A stretch of 13,859 nucleotides of DNA from Gammaproteobacteria bacterium GWE2_37_16 (GTDB lineage Bacteria; Pseudomonadota; Gammaproteobacteria; UBA9339): NCBI GenBank assembly GCA_001801285.1, contig MGXG01000031.1, positions 1 through 13,859 on the forward strand. Direction: 5' to 3'. Positions 7,194-13,684 of this stretch are shown here, one piece after another; position 1 is the stretch's first letter; every line of letters starts with the position of its first letter. The translations under genes were made by a program, and so were the position numbers. The notes beneath the pieces were generated by a model. It saw nothing but the letters and a program-made list of their open reading frames with translations, searched no databases and was not told the origin of the DNA.

Positions 7194-7985
7194 TTAATCC
7201 ATCATACTTTCGGCCATACCGACAATATGAAAACCCGAATCGACATACAAAACCTGTCCGGTAACGCCGGCAGCTAAATCAGAACACAAAAATGCTGCAG
7301 CATCGCCCGCTTGTTCAATGGTGACATTGCGACGTAGTGGAGTGATTTTTTCATAATAAGAAAGCATTTTACGAAAATCTTTAACTCCAGAAGCGGCGAG
7401 GGTACGGATTGGACCCGCAGAAAGTGCGTTAACGCGAATACCTTCTGGTCCTAATGCTGTAGCCAAATAGCGCATATTTGCTTCTAAGCTGGCTTTAGCG
7501 ACTCCCATGACGTTATAGCAAGGAATGGTGCGTATTGCGCCTAAATAAGTTAAGGCAAGCAAAGAACCATTGCGTCCTTTAAGCATAGCATGACCAGCTT
7601 TGGCAAGAGCGGCAAAACTATAGCTGCTGATGTCGTGTGCAATGCGGAAACCTTCGCGGGTGACGTTGTCGACATAATTGCCTTCGAGCTGGTCGGCTGG
7701 TGCATAAGCGGCTGAATGGACGATGACATCCAGTCCATCCCAATGTTTTGCTAATTCAGTAAAAACCGCATTGATCTGTGCATCGTCGCCTAAATCGCAT
7801 GGGAAACACAATTTAGAGCCGCATTCTTCGGCAATTTCCATAACCCTATCTTTCACTCTTTCGCTTTGATAGGTGAAAGCCAATTCCGCACCTTCACGCA
7901 GCATGCTTTTAGCAATGCCGTATGCTATAGAGCGGTTGTTTAATACGCCAACAAGAAGAACACGTTTATTTTTTAGAAAGGCCAT
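7194..7985 (-). CDS. fabI: Enoyl-[acyl-carrier-protein] reductase (NADH)
   Basis: FabI reduces trans-2-enoyl-ACP to acyl-ACP, the last step of each fatty acid elongation cycle. The 263 residues fit the family. The FabI-type nucleotide site is GVLNNRSIAYGIAK (13-26), rather than the plain SDR GxxxGxG. The catalytic set is Tyr147, Tyr157 and Lys164 (YNVMGVAK), with SAGPIRTLAASG (189-200) forming the substrate loop. At the position of E. coli Gly93, in HSAAYAP (90-96), there is Ala93. Changes at that Gly are linked to triclosan resistance in E. coli, but Ala there is natural in other FabI proteins, so this proves nothing by itself. A TTGGAA Shine-Dalgarno-like motif precedes the ATG. rmuC follows 8 bp downstream, an operon-like pairing. 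The upstream gap (7986-8218) holds an 18-bp palindrome and a doubtful small ORF. Confidence 0.96.
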   Translation of the reverse strand: MAFLKNKRVLLVGVLNNRSIAYGIAKSMLREGAELAFTYQSERVKDRVMEIAEECGSKLCFPCDLGDDAQINAVFTELAKHWDGLDVIVHSAAYAPADQLEGNYVDNVTREGFRIAHDISSYSFAALAKAGHAMLKGRNGSLLALTYLGAIRTIPCYNVMGVAKASLEANMRYLATALGPEGIRVNALSAGPIRTLAASGVKDFRKMLSYYEKITPLRRNVTIEQAGDAAAFLCSDLAAGVTGQVLYVDSGFHIVGMAESMMD

Positions 7986-8011
7986 AGTTTTATTCCAAAT
8001 TAGAAGTGAAA

Positions 8012-8206
8012 TTAAGATGATTTAAAGAAATTAAGATGACCTAAAATAGCAAAAATAACCCATAGTCGCAACAAGAATGAAAGAATTTTGCTATTGTTGA
8101 GTGACGCTGTTTCTGGTTTTCTGATTTTAAAAACAATATATTGTTTTATAATGCAATTTAATTTATATATTCCTAGATAAATACAGGTTTTTTTCAGGAA
8201 TTGCAT
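8012..8206 (-). CDS. Doubtful 64-residue ORF between the DedA fusion and fabI
   Basis: It would encode a Leu/Ile/Lys-rich 64-residue protein (MQFLKKTCIYLGIYKLN...), with a possible membrane helix near residues 43-58 (LSFLLRLWVIFAILGHLNFF). It starts 13 bp after the DedA-fusion stop and ends 26 bp before fabI, so the spacing is gene-like. GAAGGA directly abuts the ATG, too close for a normal ribosome binding site. Its composition follows the AT-rich background, and the region must also hold the fabI promoter. I regard it as probably non-coding. Confidence 0.18.
   Translation of the reverse strand: MQFLKKTCIYLGIYKLNCIIKQYIVFKIRKPETASLNNSKILSFLLRLWVIFAILGHLNFFKSS
8130..8147. promoter_or_regulatory. 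Perfect 18-bp palindrome upstream of fabI, candidate operator
   Basis: AAAACAATATATTGTTTT is a perfect inverted repeat with no spacer. It lies 145 bp upstream of the fabI ATG, in the gap that must carry the fabI promoter. A TTGCAT/TATAAA-like pair of boxes on the minus strand (around 8157-8145) sits at its edge. It does not match a FabR or FadR site that I can recognise. In AT-rich DNA chance occurrence cannot be excluded. Confidence 0.3.
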
Positions 8207-8218
8207 TCCTTCATTCTT

Positions 8219-10279
8219 TTACTCAATAACCAATAACTCTCCATTCCATCCCAATTTTTTCATTATTTCAGGTTGTTTATCGCTTTGATAAACAATTTTA
8301 CGCCAGTTGAACCCATCTAAATATGGGGTTAATTCTGAAACAGCGCCAATAAATTTCTTTGGTTTATGGGAGTGGTTTTTGAAATTGATTAATTTTTCTG
8401 GCGGTTGATAATAATCAATCACACCGATCCAGAATTGTGTTGGTGAATCATTAAACACTATATTGGCATTCCAAAGACGTAGTAAAAGCTGGGGTTTGCC
8501 GTTGTCCAATTTTTTCGTCATGAGCAGCGCTTCCGGTCGATTATCGTAAAGTTGCGTCAAAATTGGTACGTGTTGGGTTGTGTCATGTATGGTGGTTAAA
8601 CGACGCAAGATTTCTTTTATATTAAAATGTGCCGGATAGTTTTGCCAACCCTGTTGTGCGAGAAGATGTTCAATATTATTGATGTCTCCAAGCCATTGTA
8701 CATTAAAAGCATTAATTGGATGACCAAGACGGTCGGTGCGATACAGCGGAATTTCTGCTATGGAATAATTATTAGTTTGTGAGTGCCAGGCTTTAAACTG
8801 GATAACTTTAATTGGTGAATATGGAGAATAGTTTGGCAATTGGTAGTCAAAATTGCGTAAGCCGCTAATAGCTAAGATGCCACCAAAAATACAAGCAACG
8901 GCAATAGCGGTTTTTATCGGTGGGATTTTTTGTGGATGTCGGCGTCGATAAGAAATTGTAACTGGAAAAAGCAAGGTTAAGCTTAAGAAAATTGCACCTA
9001 CGACATCGGTAAGCCAATGAGCGCCAAGATAAAGTCGCGAAAGGATAATTGAAGTGGTGATAACCGCCGCTATCGTGTAGGGAATCCAACGTAAAGTTTT
9101 TAATTCACGTGAAATTATCATCGCCACAAAACCGTATAAAGCTACACCAGCGCAAGTGTGAAAACTGGGAAAAGAAAAATCTTTGGAATAGCTCAAAATT
9201 AAACCATTGGGGCGTGGCACATGTGCTAATAATTTAATGCCCCCAGCGCTGGCATAGCAAAGTACAAAGATTGCAACAGCATGAAAAAATGTATACCAAT
9301 AGTTTTTCCAAGCCAACCAACAGGCGAAGACTATTTCAGCAAATAGTATTGCTTTTGGCTCAGCAAGCATGGTGAAAAATAGCATGATTTTGTCGCCGGT
9401 CTCGGTGCGAATGCTGTGTAGAAGGTGATACAGAGGTTGATTAAAAATAGTTATAGCGTTTTGTGTTATAACGCCAGTCAGAACATAAAGAAATATCAAA
9501 GCAGTGATAAGGGTGGCAATCAAAAGGGTTAATTGTTGATGATTGTCGGGTTTACGCGGATCAGCAAGAAATTTTGTTAACCAGTTGAAATGTGGAGATT
9601 TGTTCAGATAAATCCATAACTTCAATATATAGCGATCGAAAAAGGAACATAATCTTTTAAGAAAATGTTGTGCTAACCAAATGAGACTCCAGATGATGAT
9701 AACGCAGAGCATTGCCCAGAGTAAAAACTGGGTGGCGACTTTTGGGGGTAGCTCCAGAGCTAGCGCGCCGAGCAAAGTTCCTGGTAAAATATACAAGATT
9801 GCCCAGATTGTTACAGAGGGGATGGCGGCTAATAAAAAACGCCCAATAGACATTTTTAACATACCGGCAACCATAGGGATCATAGCTCGCATAGGACCAA
9901 AAAAACGTCCTATAATAATGCTTTTGCCTCCATGTTGCGCAAAAAATTTTTCACCACGCTCAAGTAATTGTGGATATTTTTTGAATGGCCACATGCGATG
10001 TAAACGGTCTTTGTAATAAACCCCGATTATATAACTTAAATAGTCTCCGACAATTCCACCACAAATCGCCCAAATAAAAGTACTTACGGCAGGTATAACA
10101 CCAGAACCAATTAAAACGCCAATGGCGGTCATTGTTACTGTTCCTGGTACGATGACACCAATTACCGCCATCGCTTCGCAAAAAACCACAAAAAAGGTCA
10201 TTAAACCGGAGTAATGTGGATGGGTATGTAGAAACTGGATAATTGGCTGTAAGCTATTGTGGAATATGTCAAATGTCAT
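8219..10279 (-). CDS. DedA / PAP2 phosphatase / LssY_C fusion protein
   Basis: A 686-residue inner membrane protein with three modules. Residues 15-205 are a DedA (VTT/SNARE-associated) domain: VFCEAMAVIGVIVPGTVT (32-49), GGIVGDYLSYIIG (74-86) and FFAQHGGKSIIIGRFFGPMR (112-131), with the conserved Arg125 and Arg131. DedA proteins are linked to polyprenyl-phosphate and phospholipid translocation. Residues 245-445 are a PAP2 phosphatase with all three motifs: K349-x6-R355-P356, P371-S-F-H374, and S414-R415-x5-H421-x3-D425. Residues 500-665 resemble the LssY_C domain (RTDRLGHPINAFNVQWLGD, 514-532). About twelve membrane segments are seen. The natural inference is dephosphorylation and recycling or translocation of a lipid pyrophosphate or phosphatidate. 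A TAAGG Shine-Dalgarno motif lies 8 bases before the ATG. The architecture is known from other gammaproteobacteria, including LssY of Legionella. Divergent from the 909-residue gene, separated by 585 bp. Confidence 0.92.
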   Translation of the reverse strand: MTFDIFHNSLQPIIQFLHTHPHYSGLMTFFVVFCEAMAVIGVIVPGTVTMTAIGVLIGSGVIPAVSTFIWAICGGIVGDYLSYIIGVYYKDRLHRMWPFKKYPQLLERGEKFFAQHGGKSIIIGRFFGPMRAMIPMVAGMLKMSIGRFLLAAIPSVTIWAILYILPGTLLGALALELPPKVATQFLLWAMLCVIIIWSLIWLAQHFLKRLCSFFDRYILKLWIYLNKSPHFNWLTKFLADPRKPDNHQQLTLLIATLITALIFLYVLTGVITQNAITIFNQPLYHLLHSIRTETGDKIMLFFTMLAEPKAILFAEIVFACWLAWKNYWYTFFHAVAIFVLCYASAGGIKLLAHVPRPNGLILSYSKDFSFPSFHTCAGVALYGFVAMIISRELKTLRWIPYTIAAVITTSIILSRLYLGAHWLTDVVGAIFLSLTLLFPVTISYRRRHPQKIPPIKTAIAVACIFGGILAISGLRNFDYQLPNYSPYSPIKVIQFKAWHSQTNNYSIAEIPLYRTDRLGHPINAFNVQWLGDINNIEHLLAQQGWQNYPAHFNIKEILRRLTTIHDTTQHVPILTQLYDNRPEALLMTKKLDNGKPQLLLRLWNANIVFNDSPTQFWIGVIDYYQPPEKLINFKNHSHKPKKFIGAVSELTPYLDGFNWRKIVYQSDKQPEIMKKLGWNGELLVIE

Positions 10280-10340
10280 TTTTGTACCTTAGCATAAATT
10301 TGTCGTGTTGTATTTGTGGTTCAGGTTTTAACGCGTATTC

Positions 10341-10414
10341 GTAGCCGCAGACTTTAGCCTGCGCACACTATAATTATTGCACAGGATCTATCGCAGGCTA
10401 AAGCCTGCGGCTAC
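10341..10414. repeat. REPIN-like inverted REP doublet, copy D
   Basis: The left REP runs from GTAG (10341-10344) through CGCAGACTTTAGCCTGCG (10346-10363), with one stem mismatch. The right REP is the exact inverted form CGCAGGCTAAAGCCTGCG (10392-10409) ending in CTAC (10411-10414). The 28-base spacer, GCACACTATAATTATTGCACAGGATCT-like, is unrelated to copies A and B. The conserved left flank seen in the other three copies is absent here. It sits 61 bp upstream of the DedA-fusion start codon, within its likely promoter region. Confidence 0.85.
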
Positions 10415-10481
10415 GGTTATTGAAAATTATACCTCATTTTGACCTCGAATTGAAATATTGGTTTTTTACTAAAGAAATTAG

Positions 10482-10528
10482 TTACGGTATTTACGGTAAG
10501 ACATTTTTAAGGTGAAATATGGTATAAT
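10482..10528 (+). promoter_or_regulatory. Promoter-like box with an upstream direct repeat
   Basis: TATAAT at 10523-10528 is a perfect -10 hexamer. AAGACA at 10498-10503 matches four of six -35 positions but at a long 19-base spacing. Just upstream TTACGGTA occurs twice (10482-10489 and 10491-10498) with a 9-base period, which could place an activator next to a weak -35. The box would drive the structured block that follows. Confidence 0.42.
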
Positions 10529-10640
10529 GCTTGCGAAGGAAAGAATGACAAAATCGGCATGAAGCCAGATTTTGAACGGCTGAAAGCCGACCCCGCAGGG
10601 GCGAGAAACAGGAAGTTTCGAGTAACGAATGAATGGAGAT
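10529..10640 (+). ncRNA. Candidate structured RNA with four consecutive hairpins
   Basis: Downstream of the TATAAT box, four hairpins follow almost without gaps. Hairpin 1 is AAAATC-GGC/GCC-GATTTT (10550-10573). Hairpin 2 is CGGCT/AGCCG (10577-10589). Hairpin 3 is CCCC/GGGG (10591-10601). Hairpin 4 is GAAAC/GTTTC (10605-10619). The stretch is richer in G+C than its surroundings. No T tract follows, so an intrinsic terminator is missing, and transcription would run into REPIN copy B. The same stretch also holds two tiny overlapping ORFs, so a coding reading is possible. I do not recognise it as a known RNA family. Confidence 0.3.
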
Positions 10641-10684
10641 ATTATAATTGTGATTCTGTAGCCGCAGGCTTTAGCCTGCGCTAA
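10559..10684 (+). CDS. Possible 41-residue ORF, coupled to a 5-codon leader and ending inside a REP
   Basis: A five-codon ORF (MTKSA, 10545-10562) has an AGGA ribosome binding site at 10537-10540. Its TGA overlaps, as ATGA, the ATG of a 41-codon ORF (10559-10684). The product is basic and polar, beginning MKPDFERLKADPAGARNRKF and ending VAAGFSLR. The last eight codons lie in the left REP of copy B, and the stop TAA (10682-10684) is just past its hairpin. ATGA coupling with a ribosome binding site is gene-like, but the short length and the hairpins argue that this may be a remnant or chance. No function can be given. Confidence 0.25.
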   Translation: MKPDFERLKADPAGARNRKFRVTNEWRYYNCDSVAAGFSLR

Positions 10685-10745
10685 AATACATGTTAAATCA
10701 GATACATGTGTAATAATGAAGACGCAAGCTAAAGCTTGCGGCTAC
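10658..10745. repeat. REPIN-like inverted REP doublet, copy B (core inverted relative to copy A)
   Basis: The left REP is GTAG (10658-10661) plus CGCAGGCTTTAGCCTGCG (10663-10680). The right REP is GACGCAAGCTAAAGCTTGCG (10721-10740) ending in CTAC (10742-10745). Read in reverse complement, the whole 88 bp aligns with copy A (1218-1306), including its two non-identical arms and a 42-base spacer segment that matches at 32 positions. Outside the REPs, however, the flanks align with copy A in direct orientation: TATTATAATTGTGATTCT on the left (18 of the matching positions within 20) and the 16-mer tail plus GCTACGTTATT on the right. Confidence 0.85.
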
Positions 10746-10775
10746 GGGCTTGTGGTTATACGGGTTTGTGGCTAC
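10744..10775 (+). repeat. Tandem 16-mer tail of REPIN copy B
   Basis: ACGGGCTTGTGGTTAT (10744-10759) is followed directly by ACGGGTTTGTGGCTAC (10760-10775), 13 of 16 identical. The same unit occurs once after copy A as ACGGACTTGCAGCTAC (1305-1320). In both loci the sequence then continues GTTATT. The remaining 10776-10864 leads into the 909-residue gene and contains a weak TATAAA box (10821-10826) but no clear -35. Confidence 0.6.
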
Positions 10776-10864
10776 GTTATTCTTGTAATTGGCTCATGGT
10801 TTTTGAGAAGTTACAAGGTTTATAAAGAACAGCTAAACATATACAAGAAAGTTAAAATAAAAAT

Positions 10865-13594
10865 ATGATTACCGTACAAGGACAAAAAACAAATGCACCA
10901 TTTGCGAGAAGACCAGTTTCAACGCAAGTTAGAACCATGCTTGGTGGCGTTCTACATAAACAGATTGATGTAATGCTAAGTGGAGATCGACATTTTTATG
11001 GGGATTTGCATATTACCACTTATATTGGCGGTCTGTTGAAATTTGAGTTCACTGAAACTTTAGATCCAGTTTTTGTGTATTCCTTACCATTGAACGATAA
11101 GGACAGAAATGTCATTTGGACGCAAATTTCTTCCATTATCGCGTCACAAGTAAAAGCTAATCCCCAAATTATTGATGTTGTTCTTGGAGGATATGTTCCG
11201 CCTCATGTGCGCGAAAAAAGGCAACAGCAGTGGGAAACGGATCATTCTGTTGTTTCGAATACCCCCAAAAAAGGTGCAGCTATAACGTTAGATAAGTCAA
11301 TTACTATTGAATCGTATGTTTCTACACCTGTTTGTTTTGAAGAATTAGTTAGCGTTAGGGAATTTGAAGCATTGCTTGAGGGGGAAATAGGTACAGAAAA
11401 AGAGTTGTACCTAATAGAACGTGATTTATCTAAAAGAAACGAATTACTGAAAGTAATAGTAGTACGGTTAAATACGATAAGCGCAACGTTAGATGAACAT
11501 CTTCTAAAGCAGAGCAATATTCTGTCTAAGTTTGATCGTAAATTACAGAATGAGGAATTAATCCTTCTAAATCAACAAGAGCTTTTGGCGATAGATATTA
11601 AGTTTTTAGAAAACAGGAAAGCAGAAACACAAAAAAGATTATCGGATATCACGGTTAAGAGTACACAAATAGACCAATCCTTAGGATTTCACCTATCCGC
11701 TACCAGAAGACTAATCGAAATACGTAAGCAGGCTCAGGGAATTCGCAAAGAGGCAAAGAAAAGTTTTTGGAAGACACTGCGTGCCAGTGCAGCAACGGCG
11801 TTTATTTCTTCAGGGATGTTTGGTGTTTCTACTGGTATGTTTTTTAACACAGTGCTTCTTGGTCCGATTGGTTTTATTTTGGGAGTTGTTTTTGGCGCAG
11901 CGGTTTGGATTGGCGGTGGTTTTCTACAGTCTTATGCAAATATAAGAAAAGCCAGAAGTGATTTTGAAAAAACAGAAGAAGCATTAAATGCTATTGAGGG
12001 ACAAACTGAAACAGAACTAAAAGCGCGTCTTGCCAATATCAAGACGGAAGCGGATGCATTTCAAATAATTATGTCTGTTGCCAATGTGACTATTGGACTT
12101 GGCGCGACATTTTCCAATCCTTTATTTGTGATGCCGGGTTCTAGTGCGATTGCTATTGGTACTAACTTTGCAACTTTTGCTGCTATTGGTGTTGTCACCA
12201 TGACAGCGTCAATACTATTGCAAATGTATGCCAATGATGAGTCAGGAAAACTGACTGAAGCAAAAAGACGTGCTCGGGAGTTAAGCGTTGAATATGCCTT
12301 GCTGCAGGCGCAAATTGTTTTGGAGGAGCGAGCTTTACAAGCGACTGCAGGTGATGAAAATGGATTGTTAGAAAAATTAAAAAGTACACATGTGAATTTA
12401 CAAGAAATGTGGCATGAAAAACGCAAATTAGCCGCATATGAGCATAAAGCCGAACAACTTCGCCCCGGTTTTTGGTCGCGTATAGGTCATAGTGCATTGG
12501 TGCGTGGCTTAGCCAGTATAATTATGGTGGATATAAAACCATACACACCGCCAGAAGAATTGGTTTTTCTTGGTGGGCAAATAAAGGTCCTCAGAGAGAG
12601 AATTGCAACGCGGAACCAAAATTATGCTGCGGATATGTTGGCGATATTGGAAATACAAAGACAGCATTTTAATGAGGGTACTGCCGGTCGTAATTTGTTA
12701 GATGCTGAGTGGAAGAAATTGCGTGATCAAAAGATTGCAGCTGATGCTATTCAACCAACTCGAGATAAAATTTCAAACCTTTTAGATGTTAATACCGATA
12801 CCAAAGAGAGCAAAGAGTTTCGAGCCCATGTTGCTGATTATGATCGAAGTGGAAAAATCAGTTCGATTATTGGGGGCAGTATAGTTGGATCAACTATTGG
12901 AATCGCGGCAGGCGCTGGTATAGTTAGTCTTACTGGTATATTTATACTGAGCAATCCTTTTACCAGCATACCGGCTCTTATTATTGGCGGTTTAATTGGA
13001 ATTGGTTTTGGGATACTTCTTGGGATGAAACTTGCCAAAGAGTCTTGGCAGTTGCATCGGATAAAAGCAGCCAAGCTTCTTTTAAAACCACCGCCTTTTC
13101 CTGAAAAAGGTTCTGGGCTTGCAACTTCTGCCGCTAACACATTAATTAATGCTACAGTTATGACTGCGGCTCCGCCGATACCAGTGCCAGGGCGGGGTTT
13201 GCCGTCAGCCCTACCAGAAGCAACGGGAGTTGCTGCCGGATTTGGTTTTTTCAGTGTACTTATAGGTTTGATTGTTCAGCTTTTTCATCGTAAAGCGTTC
13301 AGTGTATTGGATGACAGTGTGAAGACAATTACAAAAGGTATAAAGGAAAAGTTAGAGGAGAAATATACAATTGATAAATTGGAGGTGGTAGAGCCTTTAC
13401 CAAAGTCACGGCAAGTGCCATCAAAAAATTCGTTACAATCTGAAGCAGGTGTATCGCCGTCTTCGCCGAGCTCAGCGCCAACAGATGCTTTCTTGCACGC
13501 TCTTGAACATTTGCCGCCAAAGCATTCAACAAACGCGTTACATGAAGATTTCACTAACTCTCCACCATCTACTTCAATAGAGTTATCTCATTAA
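10865..13594 (+). CDS. Unrecognised 909-residue protein with coiled coils and glycine-zipper membrane hairpins
   Basis: I do not recognise this protein. Residues 1-130 are a mixed globular N-terminal region with GGLLKFEFTETLDPVFVYSL (55-74) and no signal peptide. Residues 160-300 are a charged, leucine-rich coiled coil. Hydrophobic, glycine-rich segments follow at about 306-355 (G336/G340/G344), 400-455, 664-722 and 755-808. The third set contains perfect glycine zippers: G671/G675/G679/G683 and G708/G712/G716/G720. Each is followed by a basic or charged helix (for example 456-530). The tail, 845-909, is disordered and rich in Ser, Pro and Thr. The layout recalls membrane-inserting or secreted effector proteins of host-associated bacteria, but that is inference only. 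The ATG has an A-rich leader without a clear Shine-Dalgarno sequence. The gene stands alone between REP doublets at 10658-10745 and 13628-13684 and converges on miaA. Confidence 0.85.
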   Translation: MITVQGQKTNAPFARRPVSTQVRTMLGGVLHKQIDVMLSGDRHFYGDLHITTYIGGLLKFEFTETLDPVFVYSLPLNDKDRNVIWTQISSIIASQVKANPQIIDVVLGGYVPPHVREKRQQQWETDHSVVSNTPKKGAAITLDKSITIESYVSTPVCFEELVSVREFEALLEGEIGTEKELYLIERDLSKRNELLKVIVVRLNTISATLDEHLLKQSNILSKFDRKLQNEELILLNQQELLAIDIKFLENRKAETQKRLSDITVKSTQIDQSLGFHLSATRRLIEIRKQAQGIRKEAKKSFWKTLRASAATAFISSGMFGVSTGMFFNTVLLGPIGFILGVVFGAAVWIGGGFLQSYANIRKARSDFEKTEEALNAIEGQTETELKARLANIKTEADAFQIIMSVANVTIGLGATFSNPLFVMPGSSAIAIGTNFATFAAIGVVTMTASILLQMYANDESGKLTEAKRRARELSVEYALLQAQIVLEERALQATAGDENGLLEKLKSTHVNLQEMWHEKRKLAAYEHKAEQLRPGFWSRIGHSALVRGLASIIMVDIKPYTPPEELVFLGGQIKVLRERIATRNQNYAADMLAILEIQRQHFNEGTAGRNLLDAEWKKLRDQKIAADAIQPTRDKISNLLDVNTDTKESKEFRAHVADYDRSGKISSIIGGSIVGSTIGIAAGAGIVSLTGIFILSNPFTSIPALIIGGLIGIGFGILLGMKLAKESWQLHRIKAAKLLLKPPPFPEKGSGLATSAANTLINATVMTAAPPIPVPGRGLPSALPEATGVAAGFGFFSVLIGLIVQLFHRKAFSVLDDSVKTITKGIKEKLEEKYTIDKLEVVEPLPKSRQVPSKNSLQSEAGVSPSSPSSAPTDAFLHALEHLPPKHSTNALHEDFTNSPPSTSIELSH

Positions 13595-13627
13595 AAATTG
13601 TGTCAATATTATTATAATTATGATTAC

Positions 13628-13684
13628 GTAGCCGCAGGCTTTAGCCTGCGGTCGTTATATGCGCAGGCTAAAGCCTGCGGCTAC
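13628..13684. repeat. REPIN-like inverted REP doublet, copy C (compact, overlapping miaA)
   Basis: The left REP is GTAG (13628-13631) plus CGCAGGCTTTAGCCTGCG (13633-13650). The right REP is CGCAGGCTAAAGCCTGCG (13662-13679) plus GGCTAC ending at 13684, so both arms match the family consensus exactly. The spacer is only about 11 bases, so the two REPs together can fold into one long hairpin. The left flank TATTATAATTATGATTAC (13610-13627) is identical to that of copy A. It lies between the convergent 909-residue gene and miaA, and the last codons of miaA are inside it. Confidence 0.9.

Noticed and set aside
7460..7480. FabI Ala93 as a sign of acquired triclosan resistance
   Set aside because: Ala occurs naturally at this position in other FabI proteins; without a close relative carrying Gly it is not evidence of selection.
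9681..10016. 111-codon plus-strand ORF in the DedA region
   Set aside because: It is antisense to the conserved DedA domain, whose motifs are read on the minus strand.
10867..10874. TTACCGTA at the 909-residue gene start as an inverted copy of the TTACGGTA operator-like repeat
   Set aside because: A single 8-base match within coding sequence is well within chance, and it is more than 350 bp from the doubled site.
12061..13554. Several minus-strand ORFs of 67-121 codons inside the 909-residue gene
   Set aside because: They are antisense shadows with Cys/Ser/Phe-rich products typical of reversed coding sequence, and they lack ribosome binding sites.
13628..13684. Ordinary intrinsic terminator between convergent genes
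   Set aside because: The hairpins are strong, but no T tract follows in either direction, and the same sequence recurs at other loci with a GTAG head, so a REP doublet explains it better. It could still slow RNA polymerase.
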